Shown here: piece after piece, positions 33,655-44,618 of the stretch
Position numbering within the stretch: the first letter of the stretch is position 1
Layout: each line of letters opens with the position of its first letter
From: Vreelandella sulfidaeris
GTDB lineage: Bacteria; Pseudomonadota; Gammaproteobacteria; Pseudomonadales; Halomonadaceae
Length of the DNA: 64,000 nucleotides
Direction of reading: 5' to 3'
Assembly (NCBI GenBank): GCA_007182875.1
Contig: AP019514.1
Span: forward strand, 2,356,001-2,420,000
Notes under the pieces: generated by a model
What the model was told of the DNA's origin: nothing
Database searches by the model: none
What the model saw: the letters and a program-made list of their open reading frames with translations, nothing else
Position numbers and translations under genes: made by a program

Positions 33655-34361
33655 TAGCTGGCAGTATTCGCCGTTTGCCGCTGCTACGCAGGTCCTGGCT
33701 AGCCATGAGTCAAACTGGCGATGTTCCATTAGCCTCCCTGCTGCTTCTGGTGTTAGCCCTGGGCAGCTTGTCTGGCTGGACACTGCTGGTCATCGCTCAC
33801 GATACGCCACTGGAACTTGACCTGTTTGTTCAACGCCTGGTTATAAGTCTACAGAGTGATTTTTCTTACATAGTCGGTAATGTTTTTGCACAAATCGGAG
33901 ACACCCTCGGCATTATCGCTATAACGCTGCCTTGGGCAGCATGGATGCTAATAGGTAAGCGATGGGATGCACTCTTGCACTGGTGTGGTGCCTTTGCTGG
34001 CGTAGCAGTGCTAAACATTTTAGGCAAAGCACTATTTGGGCGTGCCCGCCCCGACACCCCCGACTACCTTACGGGATCGTTCTCCTACCCTAGCGCCCAT
34101 ACTTCAACCGCTGTCGTACTATTTGGCCTAGCAGCAGCCTTTATTGCGGCCGAAATGCCCCGCCAAAAAGCGTTTTTGGGCCTATTGGATGGCGCTAGCG
34201 CTTGCACTCCTATGGCTTTATCACGGCTAGTAGTTGGCGTGCACTGGTTTAGCGACTTAGTGGGTGGCGCGTTATTAGGCTTGATCGTTTGCGCGCTCAC
34301 TTTTTGCACTGGCAACAACAACCACGGCCACCATTACGCCCCTGTCCATGGCTTCTGCTAA
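33651..34361 (+). CDS. PAP2-family phosphatase, membrane bound
   Basis: About 236 codons. The three acid-phosphatase motifs are present in order: KALFGRARP, SYPSAHTS, and SRLVVGVHWFSD with the nucleophilic His. Several membrane helices. Likely substrates for the family are undecaprenyl diphosphate or phosphatidate phosphates. The stretch between motifs 2 and 3 (near 34170-34225) reads better as a membrane helix (WMALALALLWLY) in the other frame, so two compensating indels are likely. Start overlaps the DedA stop. The true C-terminus is uncertain. Confidence 0.87.
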   Translation: MIAGSIRRLPLLRRSWLAMSQTGDVPLASLLLLVLALGSLSGWTLLVIAHDTPLELDLFVQRLVISLQSDFSYIVGNVFAQIGDTLGIIAITLPWAAWMLIGKRWDALLHWCGAFAGVAVLNILGKALFGRARPDTPDYLTGSFSYPSAHTSTAVVLFGLAAAFIAAEMPRQKAFLGLLDGASACTPMALSRLVVGVHWFSDLVGGALLGLIVCALTFCTGNNNHGHHYAPVHGFC

Positions 34362-34435
34362 GCATTACGTCATTAGTGTTAATTAGCGCTCGCGTGGGTT
34401 TTCTGCCACCCGTTTAGAGCTAGATTTCCGCTTTA

Positions 34436-35058
34436 TTAGCCGAAGGCAAGCCAAAGGCCGACGCCTATCATTAGCGTTCCTGCGATGCGGTTAAGCAAGC
34501 GCACATTGCCACTCTTGCCAAGTGCATTGCGTAACGTTTTACCGCCGGTGGCATACACCAACATACTGGCGAACTCGATAGTTAAAATCACCGCGATTAG
34601 CAGGCTGAGCTGCCCTGGTAAGGGACGGTTGCCGTCCAAAAAAGGCGGCAGTAGTACCATGAAGAACGCCCACCCTTTGGGGTTGGCGACAGCGGTCACA
34701 AAACCCTGCATGGCAAGTTGCAGTCGGCTAGCCGGTGGGCCAGCATCCAGTTCGCTAGGAATTGCCATGCGCCCACGGGAGCGCCACATCATAATGCCTA
34801 AATAGCCCAAGTAAGCGCCACCCACCCATTTAAACAACACAAACAGCTCTGGCTGTCGCAGCATCAATGCAGCCACCCCGCGCCAGCGGCTGCCGCCACT
34901 AAGCCAACGCCCAGCAGCTCACCCATCATCATCCACAGCGTACGTTTAACGCCTTGGGTCATACCCAGCACCATGGCAAGCGTCATACACATACCGGGTG
35001 TCAGCGAAACAAATAGAAACGTTGGCACAAAAACCGATAGCGTGGCCCACGACATCAT
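34436..35058 (-). CDS. LysE/RhtB-family amino-acid exporter
   Basis: About 207 codons and six membrane helices. FVPTFLFVSLTPGMCMTLAM is the typical RhtB start with the conserved TPGP-like bend; LFKWVGGAYLGYLGIMMWRS, AVANPKGWAFFMVLLPPFLD and the terminal IGVGLWLAFG also fit. One frameshift near 34870. It lies directly after ubiX in the same direction (3 bases). Substrate cannot be told from sequence. Confidence 0.9.
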
Positions 35059-35061
35059 AGA

Positions 35062-35683
35062 TCACTCATCCTTATCTCCGACCTCTCCCCAGCGAGGCAT
35101 CAGCGAGTGCTCGATTCCTAACTGGTTGAGGATGCGCGCCACAATAAAATCAATCAGGTCTTCAATACTTTGCGGGCAGTGATAAAACCCTGGGGCTGCC
35201 GGCAAGATGACTACGCCCAAGCGGCTCAATGTCAGCATGTGCTCCAAGTGAATCGGCGAAAACGGGCTTTCTCGCGGCACCAGTACCAACGTTCGCCGCT
35301 CTTTAATCGCCACGTCCGCCGCTCGCTCAATCAAATTATTGCTGGCCCCTGTGGCCACGGCTGAGAGTGTTCCTGTTGAGCAGGGCACACCACCATAGCC
35401 GATGGCGCACCAGAGCCTGACGCTACCGGCGCCATCCAGTCCTCACGCCCGAAGCAACGTATTTGCCCCGGTTGCGCACCGCTACGCTCGCTTAACGCCT
35501 GCGCTAAACGCTGGGGCTGTGCGGGCAATTCGCACTCTGTTTCAGTGGCAATTACCATGTGCGCGGCTTTTGAAACCATTACCCATACTTCGTGACCTGT
35601 CGCTACCAACACATCAATCAAGCGCAGCCCGTACTGCGCGCCAGATGCACCGGTAAGGGCGACGGTAATAGGCTTTTAAACAC
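35062..35683 (-). CDS. ubiX: Flavin prenyltransferase UbiX
   Basis: Makes prenylated FMN, the cofactor of the decarboxylase UbiD in ubiquinone synthesis. About 207 codons. N-terminal [20 protein letters not shown], then [39 protein letters not shown] and [19 protein letters not shown], all canonical. Frameshift near 35385, plus a missing C that separates the GTG start (MFKS) from PITVALTG. It begins five bases after mpl. Confidence 0.94.
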
Positions 35684-35687
35684 CCGT

Positions 35688-37127
35688 TCAGTTTGATTGG
35701 TCACACTCGCCCCTCGTCAGCGTCGGTTTTTGGGCAGCCGTTAAAGCGGCAAGCAAGCGCTCATGAACACCCTCAAAACTGCCGTTAGACATCACCACGA
35801 TACGGTCTAATGGTGACGCTTGAGTGACCACTGCCGATACCAACGTATCAATATCGCTATACAGCTGAGCATGCGCCCCTTGTGTGGCGACGAGTTCTTC
35901 CATTGACCAATCTAACCCTACCGGCTGAAACCAAAAGACACCGTCAGCGTCAGCTACACTTTCGATCAGGCGTTCTCGTAATGCGCCTAAGCGCATGGTA
36001 TTGGAGCGCGGCTCGATGACGGCTAACAGGCGCCCTTTGGTGGTGGCCGCACGTAGCCCTTTAAGCGTGGCCGCTATGGCCGTGGGGTGATGGGCGAAGT
36101 CGTCAATTACCTGGATGCCGTTAACCTCACCACGCACTTCCTGGCGCCTCCTAGGGGTTTCAAAACGCGCCAGCGCCGCACAGCCACGCGCTAGATCAAC
36201 CCCACACAAATGCGCCGCCGCCAGCGCTGCCAAGGCATTGCGTGCGTTATATTCACCCGTCAGCGTCCACTCAACGACGCCATCTTCTTCCTGAGCGCTA
36301 CCCTGGCCATCGCCACCGCCATAAATCACCTGAAAGCGGCTCGCGTCGGCACGCTCTAGTATAAACCGCCATTCGCTCGCGGCTTGGTCACCAAAATGCG
36401 CCACCGGTGTCCAGGCGCCTTGACCGAGCACTCGCTCAAGGGCGGGCTGCTCATCGGCCACTAACAGATGGCCTTGGCCGGCACGGTACGCACCAAATGG
36501 TGGAACTGGCGCTCAATAGCATCGAGATCGGGGAAAATGTCGGCATGATCAAACTCAAGGTTATTGAGTATGGCGATATGTGGGCGATAGTGTACAAACT
36601 TGGAACGCTTATCGAAAAGGCCGTGTCGTATTCGTCGGCTTCCACCACAAACGGCGCATCATGCGCACCCAAACGTGCCGACACACCAAAATTACGGGGT
36701 ACACCGCCGATTAAAAAGCCAGGCGCTAAACCAGCACTTTCCAATAGCCAAGCCAATATGCTCGCCGTTGTCGTCTTCCCATGGGTACCCGCCACGGCAA
36801 TGACACGCCGCCCAGGCAGCACGTGTTCCGCCAGCCACTGTGCACCCGAGGTATAAGGCAGACCGCTATTGAGCAGCGCCTCAACCTCTTGATTGCCTCG
36901 TGACATAGCGTTACCAACTATCACAAGGTCTGGCACCCGGTCCGGCGCTGGCAAAGATGCTGTGCGCGGTAACCTTCCATCAAGGTAATGCCTGCCTCAG
37001 CAAGTTGAGTGCTCATGGGCGGATAAACATGCTGATCAGAGCCACTTACCTGATGCCCCAACTCACGCGCCAGCAGCGCCAGGCTCCCCATGAAGGTGCC
37101 GCAGATACCGATAATGTGCAGATGCAT
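35688..37127 (-). CDS. mpl: UDP-MurNAc:L-Ala-gamma-D-Glu-meso-DAP ligase
   Basis: Peptidoglycan recycling ligase that joins recovered tripeptide to UDP-MurNAc. About 479 codons. [23 protein letters not shown]-binding [27 protein letters not shown], then [15 protein letters not shown] and [16 protein letters not shown] of the Mur ligase C-terminus. Frameshifts near 36950, 36610 and 36480. Starts at ATG 37127. It fits the peptidoglycan theme of the window. Confidence 0.95.
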
Positions 37128-37394
37128 GGCTCTCGCCCCGTTAATCGCCAGTAAACTAAATCATGAAAAAGCCAAAAAAATGGCGTAAAAATAGTCAAAT
37201 AGCCTAGCATGCTGACTCGATTTGCTCATCTACTCATCGCTACTAACCGCAATTAGTATCGGCGGAGCGCCCATCAAGTGACAAATCCGCTCAGTTGTTG
37301 CAGGATGCGACCACCGTTTATCAAGGTTAGCCATTATTCTCTTCTCACTCGTCACGCTGTTGTAAGCCTAAACCTCAGCGAAAGGAGCCTTCCG

Positions 37395-37781
37395 ATGCGC
37401 ATTTTAATTCGCTACTTTTTTCGTGGCCTTCGCGTGGTGCTTGCCCCGTTTATGCTGATTTCAGAAAAGCTCTCCACGCCTAAGTCGGTTGAGCGCTCAC
37501 CTGAAGAGCAAGCGAAGATTGATGAAACATGCCAGCGATTGGCTCTGTATCAATTTCGTACCTGCCCCTTTTGTATCAAGGTACGTAAAGAAATTGCACG
37601 ACTGGGTTTGAGCATTGAGTTGCGCGATGTCCAGCTCGACCCCGAGCATAAGCAAGCCCTATTGGAAGGCGGTGGAAAAGTCAAAGTACCCTGTCTGAAA
37701 ATTATCCACGACGACGGGCGGGAAGAGTGGATGTATGAATCTGATACGATTAATGCTTGGCTACACAAGCAATTTGACTAA
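37395..37781 (+). CDS. Membrane-anchored glutaredoxin-like / GST N-terminal domain protein
   Basis: 128 residues, intact. The N-terminal segment (FFRGLRVVLAPFMLISEKL) looks membrane-associated; it is followed by a thioredoxin-fold domain with the CPFC active site (RTCPFCIKVRKEIARLG) and the cis-Pro region KVKVPCLKI. AAAGGAG precedes the ATG. It probably reduces disulfides or glutathione adducts; the partner is unknown. A free-standing gene between mpl and a periplasmic unknown. Confidence 0.85.
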   Translation: MRILIRYFFRGLRVVLAPFMLISEKLSTPKSVERSPEEQAKIDETCQRLALYQFRTCPFCIKVRKEIARLGLSIELRDVQLDPEHKQALLEGGGKVKVPCLKIIHDDGREEWMYESDTINAWLHKQFD

Positions 37782-37853
37782 GCAATGCCAGTAGGGCGCA
37801 ACACGCGCATACCTTAACCGAGGTCGGCAGAAGCCGGCCGCGGGGATTAGAAC

Positions 37854-38370
37854 TCTATTTTTGTGCCTTTACATCAAACGTCACATCTATTTCGATACCC
37901 TCCTCCCGGCTCGGCGGCTCCCCCTAATTCGATTTGCAGCGCCATCACTCCTTGTATCCTGCCAACTACGTGCACCCATTGGTTGGTACGTTCATAGTCC
38001 GTCAACGTTACGACTACGTCCCTCCTTCAGACGTATAAAGCGGCGGAGCCATCGATGTACCCAGGGGATGAATAACAACCGTATTGATCAACTGCTCTTC
38101 GCGCATGGTCAGGCTAACCGAGAGGGCTTCCTGGGCTTCCCAAACCTCTTCATCAACAAACCCAGTGATATCAATATCGATGTCGTCGCCCCGCTCAATG
38201 AACGACGCATTTGAATCATTGCCATAGCTTAAAATAAACCACTCGCGTGGCTCACCATCCAGCGACCCAGATAATCCAGGAAGCACTTTTTCAGGCGCTG
38301 TTTGCTCAATGGCGAAACCGCTGATAGGCCACCATAGAGTTATCGCCAATATTCCAATTTTCTTCCACAT
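37854..38370 (-). CDS. Hypothetical periplasmic protein
   Basis: About 172 codons. Signal peptide MWKKIGILAITLWWPISGFA, then an acidic beta-rich region (LSYGNDSNASFIERGDDIDI, VSLTMREEQLINTVVIHP). The 118-residue open frame ends at SEGGT. Other frames continue with DVVVTLTDYERTNQWVHVVG and end IEIDVTFDVKAQK with TAG at 37854, so about two indels (near 38025 and 37915) are inferred. I do not recognise the family. It lies between the glutaredoxin-like gene and a peptide transporter. Confidence 0.6.
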
Positions 38371-38706
38371 AGAGTTATTCCATTAAGTTTTAAGGCATTT
38401 TTAACTACTACTTTCGTCTAAAACCAAGTCAACAGCATGCCGTTATTAGCGTGATCATTTATCAGACGAATGATGCCTGTCATTATTTCGATTGTATGAC
38501 GCGATAGCTACTCTCTATGTTATTAGCTTATGTTGTACTAACAGCTTGGTTGTAGAAACAGACTAGTGGTGAAAACAAACTAGTTATAAGAATAGCTTAC
38601 GAGCTGACCGTGTCTGTTTTACTGACGTTTTCTTGGTTTTACGAATGTTTTGAACCAAGAAAACAGTGGTAAAACGAACAATAAACAACTATCCAAGGGA
38701 ACGAAT
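38371..38706. other. AT-rich upstream region of the peptide transporter operon
   Basis: About 335 bases without an ORF. It contains direct copies of actagt (near 38563 and 38580) and, closer to the gene, a perfect 12-bp inverted repeat. It is probably the regulatory region of the operon. Confidence 0.55.
38627..38664. promoter_or_regulatory. Perfect 12-bp inverted repeat before the peptide SBP gene
   Basis: gttttcttggtt (38627-38638) and aaccaagaaaac (38653-38664) flank a 14-base spacer and end 42 bases before the ATG. It may be an operator, or a hairpin in the 5' leader. Confidence 0.6.
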
Positions 38707-40289
38707 ATGACGTTCAAGAAGACCCTACTGGCTTCCGTTATCGGCGCAGTGGTTGCGGGTACGACCTTATTACCAATGACCGCAAGTGCTGAAACACTCC
38801 GCATTGGTTACTCTGCTGACCCTGAAACCCTCGACCTACATGAGCAGCTTTCTGGTGGCGTGCTGCGCTTCTCCCACCTGGCGTTTGATCCGCTGGTGCG
38901 CTGGACAAAAGACTTTCAGTTCGAGCCGCGCTTAGCCACCGAATGGGAACAAGTCGACGAAACCACCATGCGCATGACACTGCGTGAAGGCGTGACTTTC
39001 CACTCCGGTAACGAATTCACCGCCAAAGATGTGGTTTGGACCATTGAACGCCTGAAAGAGAGCCCTGACTACCGCGCCATCTTTGAGCCGGTGGCCAGCG
39101 CCGAAGCCGTTGACGACTACACCGTTGAGATCGTCACGACTGAGCCCTATCCACTGCTGCTCAACCTCGCTACCTATATCTTCCCCCCTGGATAGCGAGT
39201 TCTATACCGGTGAAACCGAAGACGGCAAAGATAAAGCTGAAATCGTCAAAGCGGGTAACTCCTTCGCTTCACGCAATGTTTCCGGCACAGGCCCGTTCGT
39301 TGTCACCGACCGTCGCCAGGGCGTGCGTGTCGATTTCGAGCGCTTTGAAGATTACTGGGATACCGAAACCGAAGGCAATGTTTCCGAGATCGTATTAACG
39401 CCGATTGCCGAAAACGCTTCTCGCGTTGCAGCGCTGCTTTCTGGTGGCGTTGACTTCATTGATGCCGTGCCGCCTAACGATTTAGACCGTGTCCGTGAAG
39501 CAGACGGTGTCAATCTGATTGAGATTGACGGTACGCGTATTATTGGCTTCCAGATGAACGAAGAGCGCGTCGAAGCCTTCCAGGACCCCCGCGTTCGTCA
39601 AGCCGTCGACTTAGCCATTAACCAGGAAGGCATTGCCGACCGTTTAATGCGTGGCTTCGCTAACCCAGCGGGTCAGTTCTCACCCGAAGGCTACTCTGGT
39701 CATAACCCAGACTTAACGCCACGCTATGATGTTGAACGCGCGAAAGAACTAATGGCAGAAGCCGGTTACGAAGATGGCTTCACCGTTGAAATGATCGCGC
39801 CCAACAACCGCTATGTGAACGATGCGCAAATCGCTCAAGCGGTGGCGAACATGCTGGCGCAAATTAATATCGACGTTGAATTGCGTACCATGCCGCTGGC
39901 CCAGTACTGGCCTGAATACGATACGCGCGAGTCCGATATGGCGATGATCGGTTGGCACGCCGATACCGAAGACAGCGCCAACTTCTTCCAGTACCTCTCC
40001 CTTCTGCATCGATGAAGAAACCGGCGCTGGTCAGTACAACTACGGCAGCTACTGCAACGAAGAAATTGATGCCCTGGTCACTGAAGCAGACAGCGAAACG
40101 GATCTGGAAAAACGCAACGAAATGCTGCGTGAAGCCGAAGCCATGCTGTACGAAGATGTCGGTTTCATCATGCTGCACTGGCAGAACCTTGCCTATGCCG
40201 CAGCGGATGGCGTTGACGTTGAGCCGGTGGTCAATGCGATCGACTTCCCCTACCTGGGCGACTTGGTCATTGACACCAGCGACGAGTAA
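38707..40289 (+). CDS. Periplasmic dipeptide/oligopeptide-binding protein (SBP family 5)
   Basis: About 527 codons. Signal peptide MTFKKTLLASVIGAVVAGTT ending ASA. The mature part has the family-5 pattern (LRIGYSADPETLDLHEQLSG, LATEWEQVDETTMRMTLREG, FTAKDVVWTIERLKES, DPRVRQAVDLAINQE, RYDVERAKELMAEAGYEDGF). Frameshifts near 39190 and 40005. First gene of a complete ABC importer with PepQ downstream, which favours dipeptides; the exact ligand is inference. Confidence 0.92.
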
Positions 40290-40355
40290 TCCCTCTCCAT
40301 CGTATGTTGATGGCATACCGTTAAACGAATCACTGCAGTACTTACTGCATGGATG

Positions 40356-40393
40356 CTTCGCTCCCTAAGCACTTAGGGGCGAAGTCTTTGTTT
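40356..40393 (+). terminator. Attenuator-like hairpin between SBP and permease genes
   Basis: CTTCGC-T-CCCTAA pairs with TTAGGGGCGAAG (40356-40384, one bulged T) around a four-base loop, followed by TCTTTGTTT. Partial termination here would give more binding protein than permease, a common arrangement in ABC operons. Confidence 0.75.
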
Positions 40394-40471
40394 GGCGGTA
40401 AACGGCTAAATGAGTGCTATAGAACAAGCTCTACTCCCTTTGATGAACCCTTCATACAGGTGGCGTACGCC

Positions 40472-41520
40472 ATGATTGCCTTTTAATCAAGCGGCTGATG
40501 CACGCGATTTTGGTGATGTTTGTCATCAGCGTGCTGGCCTTCGCCATCCAGGATAACCTGGGTGACCCCGTGCAGCAGATGGTCGGCCAGTCAGTGCCGG
40601 AAAGCGAGCGTGAAGAAATACGTGAGCGCCTAGGTCTGAATGATCCCTTCCTGGTGCAATACGCGCGCTTTGCTAAAAATGCCGTTCAAGGCGATTTTGG
40701 CTACTCTTATTTTTATCGTGAACCGGCCTTAGAAGTCATTGCTCGCCACTTACCCGCCACGCTGGAACTGGTGTTTGCCGCCACGCTGATTATTGTGATT
40801 TTTTCAGTGCCAATCGGTGTATACAGCGCGATTAAACCACGCTCACCGATTTCACGATTGTTTATGGGCGTCTCCATTATTGGTATTTCGATTCCGGTAT
40901 TCTTGACCGCCATCGTGCTTATTCAAATTTTTGCGATAGGCGTTACGGTTACGCTATTCCCCGAAAGTACCGGCTGGGGCGCGTGGCTTAATGATTTCTT
41001 CTCGACGGAAGGCAATATGCCCTCCTTTGGCCGCGGTAATGACTTAGTCAATGTAGCCGGTGAGTGGGATACCAATCTTGCGACCTGGAGTGGCTTACAG
41101 CATCTCGTGCTACCGGCTATCTCGTTGGCCTCGATTATGCTTCCGCTGTTTATTCGCTTGATTCGTGCCGAAATGATGGAAGTCCTGCAGTCAGAATATG
41201 TGAAATACGCACGTGCCAAAGGTATCTCAATGCGCCGTGTCTATTTCGTTCATGCGCTTAAAAACACCATGCTACCGGTGATTACCGTGGGTGGTGTGCA
41301 GATCGGCACCATGGTGGCCTATACCATTTTAACCGAGACCGTTTTCCAATGGCCGGGCATGGGCTTGATGTTTTTGGATGCCATCAATCGTGCTGACATT
41401 CCGCTAATCGTGACTTACTTAATGATCGTCGGCGTGATCTTTGTCGTCACCAACACCATCGTAGATCTCATCTACGGCATGGTGAACCCCACCGTTAAAC
41501 TGACTGGGAAGCCCGCATGA
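40472..41520 (+). CDS. Peptide ABC transporter permease, DppB type
   Basis: Inner-membrane permease, about 349 codons. N-terminal helix RLMHAILVMFVISVLAFAI, the DppB-like DPVQQMVG, and the EAA-type loop with SEYVKYARAKGISMRRVYFV that contacts the ATPase. Start MIAF at 40472; a missing T joins it to IKRLMHAIL. The stop overlaps the next start (ATGA). Confidence 0.93.
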
Positions 41521-42473
41521 GCACCTCAACTAACTCCTCCCCAGCGAGCGCCACACCCAGCCGCTGGGAGCGCCTGCGCGATTCCTACATGTGGTACAGC
41601 TTCAAGCGTGACCGCACCGCCCAGCTCTGCTTGGCCGTGTTTATCTGTATGGTCATCGCCGCGTTTGCCTCCCCGCTGCTGGCGCCAACCAACCCCTACG
41701 ACCTGGCCCAAATCGATATCATGGCGTCAGAGCTGCCACCTTTCTGGATTGATGGTGCCGATGAGCGTTACGCATTAGGCACCGACGCCCAAGGGCGGGA
41801 TCTGTGGTCAATCGTGTTATATGGCACGCGCGTTTCATTGCTGATCGGCTTTGGCGCGGTTATTTTGCAGGCACTGCTAGGGGTCACTTTTGGCCTGATG
41901 GCGGGCTATCTCGGCGGTCGTATCGATACTATTTTGATGCGCTTGGCGGATATACAACTCTCCTTTTCGACCCTCATGGTCGCTATCGTGGTAGGCGCCT
42001 TGGTTAAGGCCACCATGGGCAGCGCCTTTTATAGCCAATACGCGGTTATGATGCTGATCCTGATTATCGGCTTGGCCGAATGGCCGCAGTACGCGCGTAC
42101 GGTGCGCGCTTCTGTACTGGCTGAGAAGAATAAAGAGTACGTAGACGCCGCCCGCGTGATGGGGCTGCGCAGCAAACGGATTATGTTCCGCCATGTGCTG
42201 CCTAACACCATGTCGCCGATCTTCGTTATCTCGACCGTACAGATTGCCAACGCCATTATTTCTGAAGCGGCACTGTCATTTCTGGGGCTTGGGATGCCCG
42301 AAACGCATCCCTCATTGGGCTCACTGATTAAGTCTGGCTTTGACTATATCCAGTCTGGCTCCTGGTGGATCACCTTGATTCCGGGTGCAGTGCTGGTCGT
42401 GCTGGTGCTGTCGATCAATCTACTTGGCGATTGGCTGCGTGATGTCATGAACCCACGACTCTACAAAGGCTGA
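41517..42473 (+). CDS. Peptide ABC transporter permease, DppC type
   Basis: 318 residues, intact. The N-terminal cytoplasmic stretch carries WYSFKRDRTAQLCLAVF, then FWIDGADERYALGTDAQGRD, the typical DppC/OppC segment LGTD.QGRD. EAA loop EYVDAARVMGLRSKRIMFRH and ISEAALSFLGLGMPETHPS follow. Coupled to the preceding gene and seven bases ahead of the first ATPase. Confidence 0.95.
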   Translation: MSTSTNSSPASATPSRWERLRDSYMWYSFKRDRTAQLCLAVFICMVIAAFASPLLAPTNPYDLAQIDIMASELPPFWIDGADERYALGTDAQGRDLWSIVLYGTRVSLLIGFGAVILQALLGVTFGLMAGYLGGRIDTILMRLADIQLSFSTLMVAIVVGALVKATMGSAFYSQYAVMMLILIIGLAEWPQYARTVRASVLAEKNKEYVDAARVMGLRSKRIMFRHVLPNTMSPIFVISTVQIANAIISEAALSFLGLGMPETHPSLGSLIKSGFDYIQSGSWWITLIPGAVLVVLVLSINLLGDWLRDVMNPRLYKG

Positions 42474-42480
42474 GGACACC

Positions 42481-43497
42481 ATGGCACTACTTGAAGTCAA
42501 CAATCTCGATGTCCGCTTCGCGCTGCGCCAAGGCGAAGTCCACGCCCTGCGGGACATTACTTTTACCCTTGAGCGTGGTGAACGCCTGGGGATTGTCGGA
42601 GAATCTGGCGCGGGTAAGTCGGTCGCGGCGTTCTCGCTCCTCAACTTGATATCCAAGCCGGGCTTTATTGCGGGCGGTACGGTTAACTTTGATGGCCAAG
42701 TGCTTAACCGCATGTCTGAGCGCGGCCTGCGCAAAGTGCGTGGCAATCGCATTTCGATGATCTTCCAAGATCCGATGATGACACTCAACCCAGTGCTTTC
42801 TATTGGCGAGCAAATGGTTGAGTGCTTAAAAGCGCACCGGCGTATCTCTTCTAAAGAGGCCCGCGCGATTGCGTTAGACAAGCTGCGTCAGGTGCAGATT
42901 CCCTCACCGGATACGCGCTTGGATCAGTATCCCCATGAGCTTTCAGGCGGTATGCGCCAGCGCATTATCATCGCAATAGCCCTGCTTCTCGACCCGGACA
43001 TTATCATTGCTGACGAGCCTACCACAGCGCTCGACGTGACTATCCAGGCCGAGATCATGGCGCTGCTGCTTGAACTCTGCGAGCAGCACAATGTGGGGCT
43101 TATTCTGATCACCCATGACCTAGGCGTGGTAAGCCAGGTCACTCAGCGTATGCTGGTTATGTATGCGGGCCGGGTGATTGAGCAAGGCCCCACCCGGGAA
43201 ATTATTAATGACCCGCAACATCCTTATACTCAAGGGCTAATCAACGCCCTACCGCAGATGGCCACGCCCGGCGAAAAGCTCAATCAGATTCGCGGCAGCA
43301 TGCCTTCGCTCTCAAACCTGCCTAGCGGCTGCGCGTTTCATCCGCGCTGCGATTTTATCAATCGTGCCGATGGTCAGCCCCGCCCTGCCTGCACGCAGCA
43401 AGTGCCTGGCTTTGTCGAATCCGGTAACTGCCGTGTGGCATGTCATATGGTGGCTGAAATGCTTGAAGATCGCCGTTTGAAGGAGGAAACCTCATGA
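42481..43497 (+). CDS. Peptide ABC transporter ATPase, DppD type
   Basis: 338 residues, intact. Walker [17 protein letters not shown]-loop [12 protein letters not shown], signature [16 protein letters not shown], Walker [19 protein letters not shown], and the oligopeptide-type C-terminal cluster [15 protein letters not shown]. The last codons overlap the next ATPase start (ATGA). Confidence 0.96.
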   Translation: MALLEVNNLDVRFALRQGEVHALRDITFTLERGERLGIVGESGAGKSVAAFSLLNLISKPGFIAGGTVNFDGQVLNRMSERGLRKVRGNRISMIFQDPMMTLNPVLSIGEQMVECLKAHRRISSKEARAIALDKLRQVQIPSPDTRLDQYPHELSGGMRQRIIIAIALLLDPDIIIADEPTTALDVTIQAEIMALLLELCEQHNVGLILITHDLGVVSQVTQRMLVMYAGRVIEQGPTREIINDPQHPYTQGLINALPQMATPGEKLNQIRGSMPSLSNLPSGCAFHPRCDFINRADGQPRPACTQQVPGFVESGNCRVACHMVAEMLEDRRLKEETS

Positions 43498-44569
43498 ACG
43501 CCCCCGCTGAGGCCATGACGGACAACCGTATTCCGACCCATACTCCCCGTCAGAACGAAGAGAGCGCTGATTCACTGCTGCAGATTCGCGATCTGAAAAA
43601 CGCTTTTCTCTCGGGCGATTTTCTCGACCAGCTGCGCTTTAAAGGTGGCAAGCTGGTTCGTCACCAAGAGCACGTCCACGCCATTAACGGCGTTAACCTG
43701 GACATCAAACGCGGCGAAGCACTGTGTGTGGTAGGCGAGTCGGGTTGCGGCAAGTCCACTGTAGCGCGAACGGTAATGGGGCTCTTGACGCCGTCAGAAG
43801 GTGAAATTCGCTACGACGGCAATCGTATTGATAACTTAAGTTCGCGACAGTTGCTGCCTTATCGTAAGCGAATGCAGATGATCTTTCAGAACCCTTATGC
43901 GTCGCTCAACCCGCGCATGACCATACAGCAGACCCTGGAAGAGCCGCTTCGCCTGCACCATCCCAACTGGAAACGGCCGCAGATTCTCGACAAAGTTGAA
44001 GAGGTAATGCGTTCGGTAGGCATCGACCCCGACTGGGGTAAGCGCTTTGGCCACGAGTTTTCCGGTGGTCAGCGCCAGCGTATCGCTATTGCCCGGGCAT
44101 TGGCTGTTGACCCTGAGTTTATCGTTGCCGATGAACCTATCTCCGCGCTCGACGTCTCGATTCAAGCCCAGGTGCTCAACCTGCTGATGGAAGCTCAGCA
44201 AGAGCGCAACCTGACCTATCTGTTCATTACCCACGACCTCGCCGTAGTGGAGCACTTTGGCACCCGAGTGGCGGTCATGTACTTAGGCACGGTATGCGAA
44301 ATTGCTACCACGGCCACATTGTTTGAAAAGCCGCGCCACCCTTACACCCAAGCATTGCTTTCGGCGATTCCACGCTTAAAGGATGATCGCCCACAGCATA
44401 TTCGTCTTACTGGCGAGGTGCCGACGCCGGTTAACCTGCCAAGCGGTTGCGTATTTCATGGCCGCTGCCCATACGCTAATGCACGCTGTAAGCAAGAAAT
44501 CCCCTATTACAGACACAAGATGACGGCACGCGTGTAGCGTGTCACGCTGTTGAGGAGGGGCGTTTATGA
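43494..44569 (+). CDS. Peptide ABC transporter ATPase, DppF type
   Basis: About 358 codons. Walker A GESGCGKSTVARTVMG, signature FSGGQRQRIAIARALA, Walker B FIVADEPISALDVSIQAQ, and the C-terminal NLPSGCVFHGRCPYANARC cluster. The open frame ends early at 44537; one missing C near 44505 restores the usual end TRVACHAVEEGRL with TGA at 44569. Completes the ABC transporter. Confidence 0.95.
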
Positions 44570-44618
44570 GGCGGGCGCTTTTCACAACACAGCGGAAAAC
44601 GACGCTGAGGGGTAAAGC

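Noticed and set aside
33288..34361. Long 357-codon plus-strand frame beginning in the DedA gene
   Set aside because: Its first 120 codons run through the DedA gene in another frame without family features. The real PAP2 gene starts at ATG 33651.
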